Shown here: positions 1 through 8,043 of the stretch, piece after piece
Position numbering within the stretch: the stretch's first letter is position 1
Layout: the number at the start of each line of letters is the position of its first letter
Source: a virus
DNA length: 36,873 bases
Virus record (IMG/VR): IMGVR_UViG_3300010413_000132
Coordinates: 1-36,873 of that record
Direction: 5' to 3' (one strand)
The notes under the pieces: model-generated
What the model saw: the letters and a program-made list of their open reading frames with translations, nothing else
The model's database searches: none
What the model was told of the DNA's origin: nothing
Position numbers and translations under genes: made by a program

Positions 1-55
1 GTCATTTTCTCTCTCGGGTGATGGCTCGCATCGCTTCGATCGATCGAGGTGATGG

Positions 56-304
56 GTGCCGGGGGTGAATCGGGCGCACTACGCCGGTGACTTCGCCGCT
101 CGGTCCCGCCGGGTGCGGGCAGCGGCCGAGGCCGATCCGTCGACGACGTGTTGGCGGTGTGGCCGCCCGGCGATCGAGGGCGATCCGTGGCAGGCCGGCC
201 ACGTCCGTGCCGGTGACCCCCGGTCCCCGCTCCTGGCCGAACACCGGTCGTGCAACGTGAAGGCCGGGCGGCGGATGCGGGAGCCCCGTCCCCGCCTGGG
301 GTGA
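56..304 (+). CDS. HNH endonuclease (small, packaging-associated)
   Basis: An 82-residue protein with a zinc-type HNH core. A CWRCG pair near residues 32-36 is followed by WQAGHV near 46-51 and an EHRSCN segment near 62-67, so two CxxC/CN-type metal ligand sites flank the catalytic histidine. HNH proteins beside the large terminase take part in DNA packaging in HK97-type cos phages (family knowledge). The GTG at 56 is the first usable start after an in-frame stop at 50-52, and GAGG lies 6 bases upstream. It ends one base before the terminase start, so the two are probably co-translated. No small terminase subunit is recognisable beside it. Confidence 0.8.
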   Translation: MPGVNRAHYAGDFAARSRRVRAAAEADPSTTCWRCGRPAIEGDPWQAGHVRAGDPRSPLLAEHRSCNVKAGRRMREPRPRLG

Positions 305-305
305 G

Positions 306-1727
306 ATGACCCGGGTCGGGTCGCAGACCCCCCGGTGGGAGTGCCGTGCCCCCGGCGCGGTCGGGTCGAAGGTCGACGACGTGGTCGAGGTTGGCGGCGG
401 CGCCGGCCTGGTGTTCGATCCGTGGCAGCTGTACTGGTTGGCCGCTGCGACGGCCGTGAGGGACACCGGGCTGTGGGCGGCGCTGGAGGCGGCTCTGCTC
501 GTCCCCAGGCAGAACGGGAAGACCGGACCGGTGGCGGCACTCATGCCGACGGCGGTGACCAGGTGGGGGATGAAGCAGGTCATCTACACCGCCCACGAGT
601 TCAAGACGGCGCTGGAGGCGTACGCCGCGACCCGGGCCGTGGTGGAGACGTCGCCGGATCTGATGGAGCTCGGCCCGAAGTTCCGCCGGTCGGGGGTGGA
701 GACGGGGATCGAGTTCCCGATGTTGGGGGCGAACATCCGGTTCTTGGCCCGGACCGGCGGGAGCGGGCGGGGCTTCACCGGTGACCTGATCGTGTTCGAC
801 GAGTCGTTCGCTCTGCGGGCCGACATGGTCGAGGCGCTCCTCCCCACGTTGTCGGCCCGGCCGAACCCGTTGGTGATCTACCTGTCGTCAGCGCCACTGT
901 CGTCGTCGGAGCAGCTCCACAACATCCGCCGGCAGGGCCTGGCCATGGCCCGGGGGGAGGCGTTGGACGAGGACCGTGACGAGGATCTGACGGTGTTGGA
1001 GTGGTCGGCGGAGGAGGGCGCGTCGCCGGGGGATTGGGATGCGATCTACCAGGCGAACCCGGCGCTCGGCCTGCGGTTGACGGAGCGGTTCGTGGTGAAG
1101 GAGCGCCGCCGCATGTCGGAGCGGGGGTTCGGGCGGGAGCGGTTGGGGATCCCGGACGACCCGGACGGTCTGGAGCAGGTCGATGTCGCCCGGTGGACGG
1201 CGTTGACGGACGAGGCCTCGGAGCCGTTGCGGCCGTTGGGGTACGGGATCGGGGTGACGTGGGAGCGGGACTCGGCTGCGATCGGCGCGGCCGGTGTCCG
1301 CCCGGATGGCCTGGTGCACGTCGAGGTGGTGGAACACCTCCCGGGGGTGGCGTGGCTGGTGGACCGGTGTGTGGAGATCTGGGATCGGCATCAGGTGCCG
1401 TTCTGGGTCGAGCTCGACTCGCCGGCGGTGTCGTTCGTGGGGCCGTTGGAGGCTCGGGGGGTGGAGGTTCGGACGAGGGCGAAGGGTGCCGGGCATGCGC
1501 CGTTGTTGGTGGATGGGGTGAAGGCGGCGTCGTTGCGGCATCTGGGGCAGGCGTCGCTGACGTCGGCGCTGGTGGGTGCGGCTCGGCGGAACGTGGGGGA
1601 TTCGTGGACGTGGAATCGGCGGTCGTCGGCGGATGACATCTCGCCGTTGGAGGGGGTGACGTTGGCTCACTACGGGGCGGTGGTGGAGCCGGCTCCTCCA
1701 CCGAAGCGGAAGGCCCGGGTGCTGTGA
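306..1727 (+). CDS. Terminase large subunit
   Basis: A 473-residue packaging motor that would translocate DNA into the prohead and cut it. The ATPase domain shows VPRQNGKT (66-73), the actinophage-type Walker A, and DLIVFDE (160-166), the Walker B with catalytic Glu. The C-terminal RNase H-like nuclease part has VELD (358-361) and SADDISPL (441-448), which look like the second and third metal-binding sites. At the first site, where relatives usually carry an Asp after a hydrophobic beta strand, this protein reads YGIGVTWERD (313-322), with Gly316 in that place and Glu320 nearby. Length is normal for the family. The ATG at 306 directly follows the HNH stop. Confidence 0.95.
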   Translation: MTRVGSQTPRWECRAPGAVGSKVDDVVEVGGGAGLVFDPWQLYWLAAATAVRDTGLWAALEAALLVPRQNGKTGPVAALMPTAVTRWGMKQVIYTAHEFKTALEAYAATRAVVETSPDLMELGPKFRRSGVETGIEFPMLGANIRFLARTGGSGRGFTGDLIVFDESFALRADMVEALLPTLSARPNPLVIYLSSAPLSSSEQLHNIRRQGLAMARGEALDEDRDEDLTVLEWSAEEGASPGDWDAIYQANPALGLRLTERFVVKERRRMSERGFGRERLGIPDDPDGLEQVDVARWTALTDEASEPLRPLGYGIGVTWERDSAAIGAAGVRPDGLVHVEVVEHLPGVAWLVDRCVEIWDRHQVPFWVELDSPAVSFVGPLEARGVEVRTRAKGAGHAPLLVDGVKAASLRHLGQASLTSALVGAARRNVGDSWTWNRRSSADDISPLEGVTLAHYGAVVEPAPPPKRKARVL

Positions 1728-1773
1728 GTCCGGTCATGCAACTGTGAGCGGCCGCTTGCTGTAGCATGCGGCC

Positions 1774-1932
1774 ATGGTTCTCGCCACTGCTGCCGCCCAG
1801 GTCGCCGCCCTGGTCGCCGTTGTCGCCGGGATCTGGCTGGTCGTCCTCGTCTCGGCCGAGGTCGGTGCGGCCACGATCCTGTCCGCTCTGGTCGTCGGTG
1901 GCGCTGCGTACGTGGTCGAGCGGGACCTCTGA
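1774..1932 (+). CDS. Small two-helix membrane protein
   Basis: A 52-residue reading frame between terminase and portal. It starts MVLATAAAQV and is almost wholly hydrophobic, with two likely membrane helices at about 5-28 and 31-48 and a charged tail ERDL. Its stop overlaps the portal ATG (TGATG at 1930-1934), the same joint used throughout this genome, which supports it being translated. Only weak ribosome-binding sequence is visible upstream. The function is unknown. A small membrane protein at this place could affect host membrane or head assembly, but nothing in the sequence decides this. Confidence 0.55.
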   Translation: MVLATAAAQVAALVAVVAGIWLVVLVSAEVGAATILSALVVGGAAYVVERDL

Positions 1933-3077
1933 TGCCGTTCGGGTCCCAGCTCCTGACCCGCAAGCAGGGACCCGTCCCCACGAGTCAGTGGCCGTCGGTG
2001 ATGGCCCGCCGTCCCGGTCAGTCGATGATCGCCCAGCGGGTCACCGAGGAACAGGCCGAGGGGATCTCCGCGTACCGCCGCGGGGTCCGCCTCATCGCCA
2101 GGACGATCGGGATGCTCCCGTTGCAACTGGAGGCCGACGGTGTCGCAACCGGGGTGGTCCCCCCGCTGCTCCAGCAGCCCGTGCCGTGGAAGACCAGGCA
2201 GGCCGCTGTCGAGACCGTGGTGAAGACCCTGATCGACCACGGGAACTACATCGGGATCCTGTGCCAGTGGGACAACGTGGGCCGGGCTCACGGCGTCGTC
2301 GAGGTCCACCCCCGGGAGGCGGCGGTGACGCTGCTCCCGTCCGGTCTGTGGTACCGGATCGGCCATGACCTCTACCACTCCACCGAGGTGATCCACATCC
2401 AGTCGGGGGGGTCGGCTGGTGACCTCGTCGGGAAGGGCGTGCTGCAGTCGTCGTGGGAGGCGCTGAGCGCTGCCCGATCGGTGTCGGGTGCCCAGGCGGA
2501 CTTCTACGCCGACGGGATGTACCCGGGGGCTGCGCTGGAGGTTGAGGACCCGGACATCTCGCAGGAGGAGGCGGACGAGCTCCGGGTCCGGTACATGGCT
2601 CGGGTGAAGCGGAACGAGCCGTTGGTGTTGCCGGCGGGGATCAAGTTCGTGCCGATGGTGCGGCCGACGGCTGAGCAGTCGCAGTTGACGCAGGCCAGCG
2701 ACATGAGTCGGCGGCAGGTGGCGGATCTGCTCGATCTGGATGGTGACTGGTTGGGCGTCCCGGCGTCGTCGTTCACGTACGCCAACATCGTGGATCGGTT
2801 GGACAACTTGGTGCGGTTGACGTGTCAGCCGTGGATGACGGCGATCGAGACGGCGTTCAGTGGTCTGATGCGGTCCGGGTCTGATGCGGCGTTCCAGACG
2901 TCGGAGTTGTTCCGGGCGCAGACCCTGGACCGGTACCGGGCGTACTTGATGGGGCAGAAGGGTGGGTGGCTCGACGTGGACGAGATCCGTCGTGATGATC
3001 GGCGTCCCCCGCTCCCTGACCGCCCGGAGCCACCGGCCGAGGACATGGGCGATGATGAGGAGGCCCCTGATGAGTGA
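1932..3077 (+). CDS. Portal protein (HK97 family)
   Basis: A 381-residue protein that would form the dodecameric ring at the head vertex through which DNA passes. It has the usual family features: an N-terminal stretch ending in ISAYRRGVRLIARTIGMLPL (about 45-64), a DHGNYIGIL wing segment near 102-110, and an FYADGMYPGAAL segment near 192-203. A helical clip/stem follows, then a ...SSFTYANIVDRLDNL region near 275-290, typical of this family just before the crown. The tail is acidic and Pro-rich. It is placed between terminase and protease as in HK97-like phages, and overlaps the protease start by 8 bases. Confidence 0.92.
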   Translation: MPFGSQLLTRKQGPVPTSQWPSVMARRPGQSMIAQRVTEEQAEGISAYRRGVRLIARTIGMLPLQLEADGVATGVVPPLLQQPVPWKTRQAAVETVVKTLIDHGNYIGILCQWDNVGRAHGVVEVHPREAAVTLLPSGLWYRIGHDLYHSTEVIHIQSGGSAGDLVGKGVLQSSWEALSAARSVSGAQADFYADGMYPGAALEVEDPDISQEEADELRVRYMARVKRNEPLVLPAGIKFVPMVRPTAEQSQLTQASDMSRRQVADLLDLDGDWLGVPASSFTYANIVDRLDNLVRLTCQPWMTAIETAFSGLMRSGSDAAFQTSELFRAQTLDRYRAYLMGQKGGWLDVDEIRRDDRRPPLPDRPEPPAEDMGDDEEAPDE

Positions 3078-3681
3078 GATCCTGTACCGCTCCTACGGCC
3101 TGGTCCAGGCGAGGGCCGCCGAGGGTGACGGCCGTACCCTGGACATCCGGGCGGTGCCGTGGGACACCGAGATCCAGGTCGGTCCGGCCGAGTGGGAGTC
3201 GTTCGACCGGGGAGCGTTCGACGCCCAGTTGCGGGCCGCTGACCGGATCAAGCTGACCCTCGGCCACCCGAGGCCCGGGGACCGGCTCACCGATTCGATC
3301 GTTGGCCGGGTGACCGGGATGCGGGTCGAGGACGACGGCCTCCACCTGGAGACCCGGATGGCGTCGACCCCGACCGCCAGCGACGCCCTGGCCCTGGTGA
3401 ACGACGAGGCCCTCGACGAGGTGTCGATCGGGTTCCTCGACATCTTCACCGACCGCAGTGACCGGCCTGGTGGTGGCCGCCTCCTCCGCCGGACCGCGGC
3501 CCGGCTCCACCACATCGCCCTCGTCGCTGACGGTGCGTACGGGCAGGGTGCCCGGGTGCTCGCCGTCCGGGAACACGCCGACCCGGAGCCGGCCCCGGTG
3601 GCCGACCAGGAGCTGGTCGAGGCCCGGTCCGGGCTCACGCTCGCTGACCTGCGCCTTGTGGCCAGGGGCATCACCGGGTAG
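3070..3681 (+). CDS. HK97-type prohead protease
   Basis: A 203-residue serine protease that would cleave the capsid N-terminal delta domain during maturation. The expected pattern is present: an ESFDRGAFDAQL segment near 40-51, LTLGHPRPGD near 58-67 (catalytic His candidate), and DEVSIGFLD near 117-125 (catalytic Ser in the VSIGF strand). The ATG at 3070 is chosen because a GAGGAG lies 8-14 bases upstream and the start overlaps the portal end; longer forms upstream would lie inside the portal gene. The last 40 residues are an acidic helical tail. The capsid gene follows after a repeat-bearing gap. Confidence 0.9.
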   Translation: MSEILYRSYGLVQARAAEGDGRTLDIRAVPWDTEIQVGPAEWESFDRGAFDAQLRAADRIKLTLGHPRPGDRLTDSIVGRVTGMRVEDDGLHLETRMASTPTASDALALVNDEALDEVSIGFLDIFTDRSDRPGGGRLLRRTAARLHHIALVADGAYGQGARVLAVREHADPEPAPVADQELVEARSGLTLADLRLVARGITG

Positions 3682-3692
3682 TATCCGGCCCA

Positions 3693-3789
3693 TCAGGCAC
3701 CCCCGGTTGTCGGGCACCCCTGGCCAGTTGAAGCCTCTCAGGCACCCCCGGAGCCGCTGACCCTCTCGGTCGCCGTCGGGCACCCCTGG
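3693..3789 (+). repeat. Four copies of a 14-base motif before the capsid gene
   Basis: The 127-base gap between protease and capsid holds four same-direction copies of TCRGGCACCCCYGG at 3693-3706, 3710-3723, 3738-3751 and 3776-3789. Copies 1 and 3 are identical (TCAGGCACCCCCGG), and copies 2 and 4 are identical and share an extra leading G (GTCGGGCACCCCTGG). Spacings are 17, 28 and 38 bases. The last copy ends 19 bases before the capsid ATG, with a weak GGAGA in between. It could be a protein-binding array or mRNA element controlling capsid expression; this is inference. Confidence 0.75.
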
Positions 3790-3808
3790 TCCCCTTACGG
3801 AGATTGGG

Positions 3809-5221
3809 ATGCCCAGCGCACTCCTGGCCCGCCTGCTCGCCGAGCGGGCCCAGGTCACGACCGACACGAACGGCCTCACCGAGCGGGCCGAGACCAGGAT
3901 CGCCGCTGCTGTCGCTGCAGCTGGCGATGGGGACCAGCCGGACACCCGGCTCACCGAGACCGAGGCCGCCGAGTTGCGGGCCTTGCAGGACCGGGCCGCG
4001 GAGCTCGATGAGCGGATCGGGGAGCTGAACGCGGTCGAGGAGCGGGAGGCCGCCGCTGCGGAGGTCGCTCTCCGGGTTGCTGGCCGGCCCTCGGTTGAGC
4101 AGTCGTTGGCTGGTGGCACCCCGCAGGGTGGGGCCGTGGTCCGGTCGGAGCCGGAGGTGTACGGCCCCCACTCCCGTGCGTCGTGGGTCCTCGACGCGGC
4201 GATGGCGGCCGGGATGTTCGCCGGCAGGGCCGGAGCCGTCGACGGATACCAGGAGCGGCAGGCCCGCTACGCCCAGGAGCTGGAGACCCGGGATACGACC
4301 ACCGCGGCGTACGCCTCGCTGATCCCGCCGCAGTACCTGCTCGACATGTTCGCCCGGATCCTCCGGGCCGGCCGGCCGTTCGCCGACGCCATCATGGGCA
4401 TGGGTCTCCCCGGGGTCGGGATGTCGATGATCATCCCCCGGATGACCGCCGGGATGACCGTCGCGACGCAGGCCACGCAGAACACGGCCCCGTCCACGAC
4501 CGACGTCGCGGTCACCGACCTCAGCGTCCCCGTCAACACGTTCCAGGGCCGGGGCGTGCTGTCCCGCCAGTCCGTGGAGAGGGGAGCGATCAACCTCGAT
4601 CAGCTCACCTTCCAGGACCTCGCCGCCGACGCCGCCCGGTACATCGACCAGCAGGCCCTGTACGGCACCGGTGCCGGCGGCAACGCCCTCGGCGCGATCA
4701 ACACCGGTTCGATCCTGACGGTGACCCAGACCGCTACCACGGGGCTGGCCACGATCCAGGCCGTCGCCAACGCCATCCAGCAGGTCAACACCGCTCGGTT
4801 CGTCCCGCCGGACCTGGTCGTGATGCATCCCCGCCGGTGGGGCGCGCTCACGGTCACGCTCGACTCCCAGAACCGTCCGCTGGTCTCGATCGAGGCGGGG
4901 CAGATGAACGTCCTCGGCCAGGGCGAGGCCGCCCAGATCGGGTACGTCGGCACGATCCTCGGTGTCCCTGTCCTGGTTGACCCGAACCTGCGGACCAACC
5001 TCGGTGCCGGCACGAACCAGGACGAGATCCTCGTGCTGTACCGGGGTGACGCCATGCTCTGGGAGGAGGCCGGCGGGCACCGCCAGTTCACCTTCGAGCA
5101 GCCCGTCGGGCCGCAGTCGGTGCAGCTGGCGATCTACGGGAACTTCGCGTTCACCGCTGCCCGGTACCCGGTCGGGATCGCGTACATCTCCGGCGTCGGG
5201 CTCGTTCCGCCCACGTTCTGA
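3809..5221 (+). CDS. Major capsid protein (HK97 fold, with delta domain)
   Basis: A 470-residue major head protein. Residues 1-95 are highly charged, Ala/Glu-rich and predicted coiled-coil, matching the scaffold-like delta domain removed by the upstream protease. The rest has the HK97 capsid pattern: an IPPQYLLDMFARILRAGRPFAD-type N-arm/spine region near 170-192, a GRGVLSRQSVERG segment near 248-260, DLAADAARYIDQQALYG near 270-286 (spine helix), and VVMHPRRWGAL near 331-341 in the A domain. The C-terminal strand region carries YGNFAFTAARYPVGI. The gene follows the protease directly, as expected. Confidence 0.95.
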   Translation: MPSALLARLLAERAQVTTDTNGLTERAETRIAAAVAAAGDGDQPDTRLTETEAAELRALQDRAAELDERIGELNAVEEREAAAAEVALRVAGRPSVEQSLAGGTPQGGAVVRSEPEVYGPHSRASWVLDAAMAAGMFAGRAGAVDGYQERQARYAQELETRDTTTAAYASLIPPQYLLDMFARILRAGRPFADAIMGMGLPGVGMSMIIPRMTAGMTVATQATQNTAPSTTDVAVTDLSVPVNTFQGRGVLSRQSVERGAINLDQLTFQDLAADAARYIDQQALYGTGAGGNALGAINTGSILTVTQTATTGLATIQAVANAIQQVNTARFVPPDLVVMHPRRWGALTVTLDSQNRPLVSIEAGQMNVLGQGEAAQIGYVGTILGVPVLVDPNLRTNLGAGTNQDEILVLYRGDAMLWEEAGGHRQFTFEQPVGPQSVQLAIYGNFAFTAARYPVGIAYISGVGLVPPTF

Positions 5222-5235
5222 TCAGGAGGAACACC

Positions 5236-5439
5236 ATGGCAACCACCACCGTCACCGGCGGAGGGGAAGTCGTCGACGCCAGCAAGCTCGGCGACGAGAC
5301 CCGGATCCGCAGGACCCTGCTGGCCGAGGAGCACACCGCTGCCCTCCGCTCCGGCGACGCCGCCGCGGTCAAGGATGTGGAGAAGCGGATCCAGGCCGAG
5401 TACAAGGACGACCCACTCCCCGCTCCCCCGGCCCCCTGA
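5236..5439 (+). CDS. Small acidic/basic head-region protein, function unknown
   Basis: A 67-residue protein with a strong ribosome-binding site (AGGAGG at 5223-5228) 7 bases before ATG 5236. It starts MATTTVTGGGEV, has a charged helix (about 16-55, rich in E, R, K and A) and ends in a Pro/Ala tail. Small proteins of this kind often lie between capsid and head-tail connector in actinophages. I do not recognise a domain. It could be a head decoration or assembly factor, but nothing in the sequence proves it. Its stop overlaps the next ATG (TGATG). Confidence 0.75.
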   Translation: MATTTVTGGGEVVDASKLGDETRIRRTLLAEEHTAALRSGDAAAVKDVEKRIQAEYKDDPLPAPPAP

Positions 5440-5978
5440 TGGCCATCGTCGACGGATACGCGACGCTCGAGGAGGTCAAGGCCGAGCTGCGGCTCGGGAC
5501 CCTCGTCGACGATGCACGCATCGAGCAGTGCATCGAGGCCGCGTCGCGCAACGTCGACGACTTCACCCACCGCACGTTCGTGGCCGGCGCCGTCGGAATC
5601 CGGGTCTACCGGTCCGACGGCCGCCACGTGTTCGTCGACCCGTGCGACACCCCGACCCTGGTCGAGGCATCCAACGACCAGGCCACGTGGTCCCCCGTCA
5701 CCGCCTACGTCCCGGTCGTCTCGGCCGGGGCGAAGGTCCGGTGGCTCGAATCCACGGCCGGGTTGTGGGCGACGTGGGTCCGGGTGACCGCCCCGTTCGG
5801 CGAGGCGCTCCTCCCGCAGGTGAAGCGGGCCACGATCCTCGAATCGATCCGCCTGTTCGTCCGCAGCAACTCCCCGGAGGGGGTCCTGGTCGGGGATTGG
5901 GGAGCGGCCCGCATGGCCCGCATCGACGCCGATTACCTGGCCCTGCTCCGCCCGCTCCGCCGGCAGGTCCTCGGATGA
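5439..5978 (+). CDS. Head-tail connector (gp6-like adaptor)
   Basis: A 179-residue protein of the head-to-tail adaptor type. The N-terminus YATLEEVKAELRLG and the helix DARIEQCIEAASRNVDDFTHR (about 25-45) are the typical opening of gp6/gp15-like adaptors, which form a ring beneath the portal. The C-terminal half ends in a helical segment IRLFVRSNSPEG...ARMARIDADYLALLRPLRR. Start ATG 5439 shares a base with the previous stop. Position after the capsid agrees with the role. Confidence 0.82.
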   Translation: MAIVDGYATLEEVKAELRLGTLVDDARIEQCIEAASRNVDDFTHRTFVAGAVGIRVYRSDGRHVFVDPCDTPTLVEASNDQATWSPVTAYVPVVSAGAKVRWLESTAGLWATWVRVTAPFGEALLPQVKRATILESIRLFVRSNSPEGVLVGDWGAARMARIDADYLALLRPLRRQVLG

Positions 5979-6391
5979 CCCGGCCCGGGGTGGCCCCGGC
6001 GCTGATCCGGGAGGCGTTGCGGCACACCCTCGACGTCGGACTCGGCGGTCAGGTCCAGATCATCGACCCGCTCACCAACCCGCAGCCCCCGTGCCTCGTG
6101 CTCGGCCAACCCCAGGTCGAGTACCACCGGGCCATGCAGCGGGGCCTCGGCGCCGTCGAGTGGCCGATCTGGGCGCTGTTCCCCTCGACCCACGACCTGG
6201 CCCCGGTGGACGCCGCCGACGAGCTCCAGGCCACGGACGGGGAACGGTCGATCCGTCGGATCTTGGAGGAGGACCGGTCGCTGGGCGGGGTTGTGCAGAC
6301 CTTGCAGGTGGTCCGGTCGTTGCCGGAGCTGTACCCGTACTCCCCGGCCGCTCTGCTCTCCGTGCGGTGGGATGTGGAGGTGTTCGCCTGA
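5975..6391 (+). CDS. Tail terminator / head-tail joining protein (probable)
   Basis: A 138-residue protein between the connector and the tail-tube genes. It opens with a helix VAPALIREALRHTLD, has beta-rich middle strands, then a helix RSIRRILEEDRSLGGVV (about 93-109) and ends ...ALLSVRWDVEVFA. This order, and the D-x-SLGG-V motif before a final strand, resemble tail terminator/completion proteins of siphophages. It could instead be the head-closure protein. ATGA overlaps join it on both sides, so it belongs to the head-tail operon. Confidence 0.6.
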   Translation: MTRPGVAPALIREALRHTLDVGLGGQVQIIDPLTNPQPPCLVLGQPQVEYHRAMQRGLGAVEWPIWALFPSTHDLAPVDAADELQATDGERSIRRILEEDRSLGGVVQTLQVVRSLPELYPYSPAALLSVRWDVEVFA

Positions 6392-7155
6392 TGGCCGCTC
6401 TCGTGCTGGTCGACGCCGAGGTCCTGGCCGGCCCGGTCCGCCTCGGCGGTGTCGCCAACCAGGTGAGCCTCTCCATGGAGGCGGAGACGAAGGACGTGAC
6501 CACGCTGACTCCGCCGTCGGCGGCCGATGCTGGTTGGCGGCGTCACCTGCCCGGTCTGCGGTCCCACGAGGTCGAGGTCGAGGGGTGGGTCGACACGGCC
6601 CCGCTGGAGACGGGTGCGTTGGCCCCCGACGCTGAGCTGTGGGCCCAGTTCGGGGGTGCCCAGGTCCCGGTGACGATCACCCCGACCGGTGCCGATGGGG
6701 GCGTGGCGTACATCTGCCCGACCCGGCGCGGTGACTACAAGGTGTTCGGCAAGGTCGGCGAGGTCAACCCGTTCTCGTCGAAGTCGGGGGGGGACGGGGC
6801 TGCCGCCCGTGGCCTGTTGATCCACCCGGCGTCCGTGGCCCGCACGGCGGGGGGGACGGGGACGGCTGTCGTGCTCGGCACGGTCCCGGCCGGCCGGTCG
6901 CTGCTGGTCGCTGTCCACGTCCTGGCCGTGGCGGGCACCAGCCCGCAGCTGACGGTGACGGTCCAGCGGGACGACAACGGCGGGTTCTCGTCGCCGACGA
7001 CGGTGGCCACGGTCGGTCCGACGGCGGTGCCGACGGCGGCCCTGACCACGGTCCTCGGGCCGGTCACGCCGGATGACCGGTACCGGGTCATCTGGACCCT
7101 GACCGGCACCACCCCCACTGCCCGGTTCGCCGCTGCTGTCGGCGTCACCCCATGA
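6391..7155 (+). CDS. Tail tube protein paralogue with extra C-terminal domain
   Basis: A 254-residue protein whose first ~150 residues match the next gene product in pattern. Both begin MAALVL(V/I)(D/N)A-V, both have LPGL-R/K-S-E in mid-domain (LPGLRSHEVEVEGW here), and both then have a D-LW-FG-Q-V-V series. That is the tail tube fold signature. Residues about 150-254 form an added beta-rich, Ser/Thr/Val-rich domain that looks immunoglobulin-like and is absent from the neighbour. It may be the main tube protein with a surface domain, or a specialised ring. Start ATG 6391 overlaps the previous stop. Confidence 0.72.
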   Translation: MAALVLVDAEVLAGPVRLGGVANQVSLSMEAETKDVTTLTPPSAADAGWRRHLPGLRSHEVEVEGWVDTAPLETGALAPDAELWAQFGGAQVPVTITPTGADGGVAYICPTRRGDYKVFGKVGEVNPFSSKSGGDGAAARGLLIHPASVARTAGGTGTAVVLGTVPAGRSLLVAVHVLAVAGTSPQLTVTVQRDDNGGFSSPTTVATVGPTAVPTAALTTVLGPVTPDDRYRVIWTLTGTTPTARFAAAVGVTP

Positions 7156-7165
7156 GGAGTACCTG

Positions 7166-7576
7166 ATGGCCGCTCTGGTCCTGATCAACGCCCGGGTCGA
7201 GATCGCCACGATCGACATGTCCCAGCACGTCACCGCCGTGGAGATCCCCGTCGAGGCCGACGAGGTCGGGACCACGACGTTCGGGACGAACGGGTGGAAG
7301 ACGATGCTGCCCGGCCTGAAGTCCGCGGAGTGCAAGATCTCGTGGAACGACGACTTCGCCGTGACCACCGTCGACGACCGCCTGTGGGGTTGGTTCGGGA
7401 CGGTCCAGGCCGTACGGGTGCGGGCCACCACGGCGGCGATCTCGGCGACCAACCCGTCCTACGACTTCTCCGTGGTCGTGAAGGAGTTCACCCCGGTGGC
7501 CGGCAAGGTCGGTGACCTCGCCACCCAGGACGTGTCGTGGCCGGTGACGGGCGCGGTGGTGAGGTCGGTGGCGTGA
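7166..7576 (+). CDS. Tail tube protein (major tail protein candidate)
   Basis: A 136-residue protein preceded by GAGGAG at 7154-7159. It has the compact tail-tube pattern: start MAALVLINARVEI, a TTTFGTNGWKTMLPGLKSA segment near 33-51, DRLWGWFGTVQAVRVRAT near 69-86, and a final strand pair. Tail tube proteins polymerise as stacked rings around the tape measure. It looks like the short single-domain form of the preceding gene product, so the two arose by duplication. The next gene starts inside its stop (GTGA). Confidence 0.75.
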   Translation: MAALVLINARVEIATIDMSQHVTAVEIPVEADEVGTTTFGTNGWKTMLPGLKSAECKISWNDDFAVTTVDDRLWGWFGTVQAVRVRATTAAISATNPSYDFSVVVKEFTPVAGKVGDLATQDVSWPVTGAVVRSVA

Positions 7577-7911
7577 CCACGGTCCCCGAGGTCGAGATCA
7601 AGGCCGTCGTCTACGAGGACGGCACCCGGCAGGTCGTCCCGTCAGCCCAGCCCCGCCCCGCTGACCTGGTGGCGTGGGAGCGGCACTTCGGCCGGCCGGC
7701 CACCAGCATGGCGGCCGTGCCCCGCTCCGAGGACGGGGTCCCCCTCATCGCCCTGGAGGAGGCCCTGTACCTGGTGTGGTTGCAGATCCGTCGGGGCACG
7801 GGGATGCCGGACGGGTTCGACGAGTGGCTGGACCGGGTCGCGGAGTTGGAGACCGGGGCGGTGGCCCTCGTGGAGGCGCCGGTCCCTTCCGACCCGGATC
7901 CGTTGGGATGA
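7573..7911 (+). CDS. Tail assembly chaperone, first part
   Basis: A 112-residue protein in the place of lambda gpG, between tail tube and tape measure. It contains W-E-R-HFG near 35-40, ALEEALYLVWLQIRRG near 58-73 and FDEWLDRVAELE near 79-90, the usual helical pattern of actinophage tail assembly chaperones. GTG 7573 overlaps the tail tube stop; an upstream in-frame start would lie inside that gene. In most relatives the following short frame is reached by ribosomal frameshifting. Here the next frame is -1 and also has its own ATG in an ATGA overlap. Confidence 0.8.
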   Translation: MTTVPEVEIKAVVYEDGTRQVVPSAQPRPADLVAWERHFGRPATSMAAVPRSEDGVPLIALEEALYLVWLQIRRGTGMPDGFDEWLDRVAELETGAVALVEAPVPSDPDPLG

Positions 7912-8039
7912 GGCTCGTCCGGCTCGCGATCGCGACGGGGACGGGTCCGGGCGAGTGGGGCCTCGACGCCGGGGACTGGCAGGTCGTCGTGTCGTTCGAG
8001 GCGGAGCTGCAACGCCAGGCCCAGGCGCGGGGGCGGTGA
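7908..8039 (+). CDS. Tail assembly chaperone, second part (-1 frame)
   Basis: A 43-residue frame starting at an ATG that overlaps the previous stop (ATGA at 7908-7911). It contains WGLDAGDWQVVV and ends FEAELQRQAQARGR, the kind of short acidic-helix tail seen as the T part of G-T chaperone fusions. It lies in the -1 frame relative to the first part and that frame stays open well upstream, so a -1 slip could give a fusion. I could not find a canonical slippery heptamer. Reinitiation at the overlapping ATG is the simpler reading. Confidence 0.65.
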   Translation: MRLVRLAIATGTGPGEWGLDAGDWQVVVSFEAELQRQAQARGR

Positions 8040-8043
8040 CGGG

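Noticed and set aside
7735-7911. A canonical -1 slippery heptamer for the tail assembly chaperone pair
   Set aside because: Candidate G- and C-runs near 7735-7743 and 7902-7908 do not fit X-XXY-YYZ in the right frame; reinitiation at the ATGA overlap is simpler.
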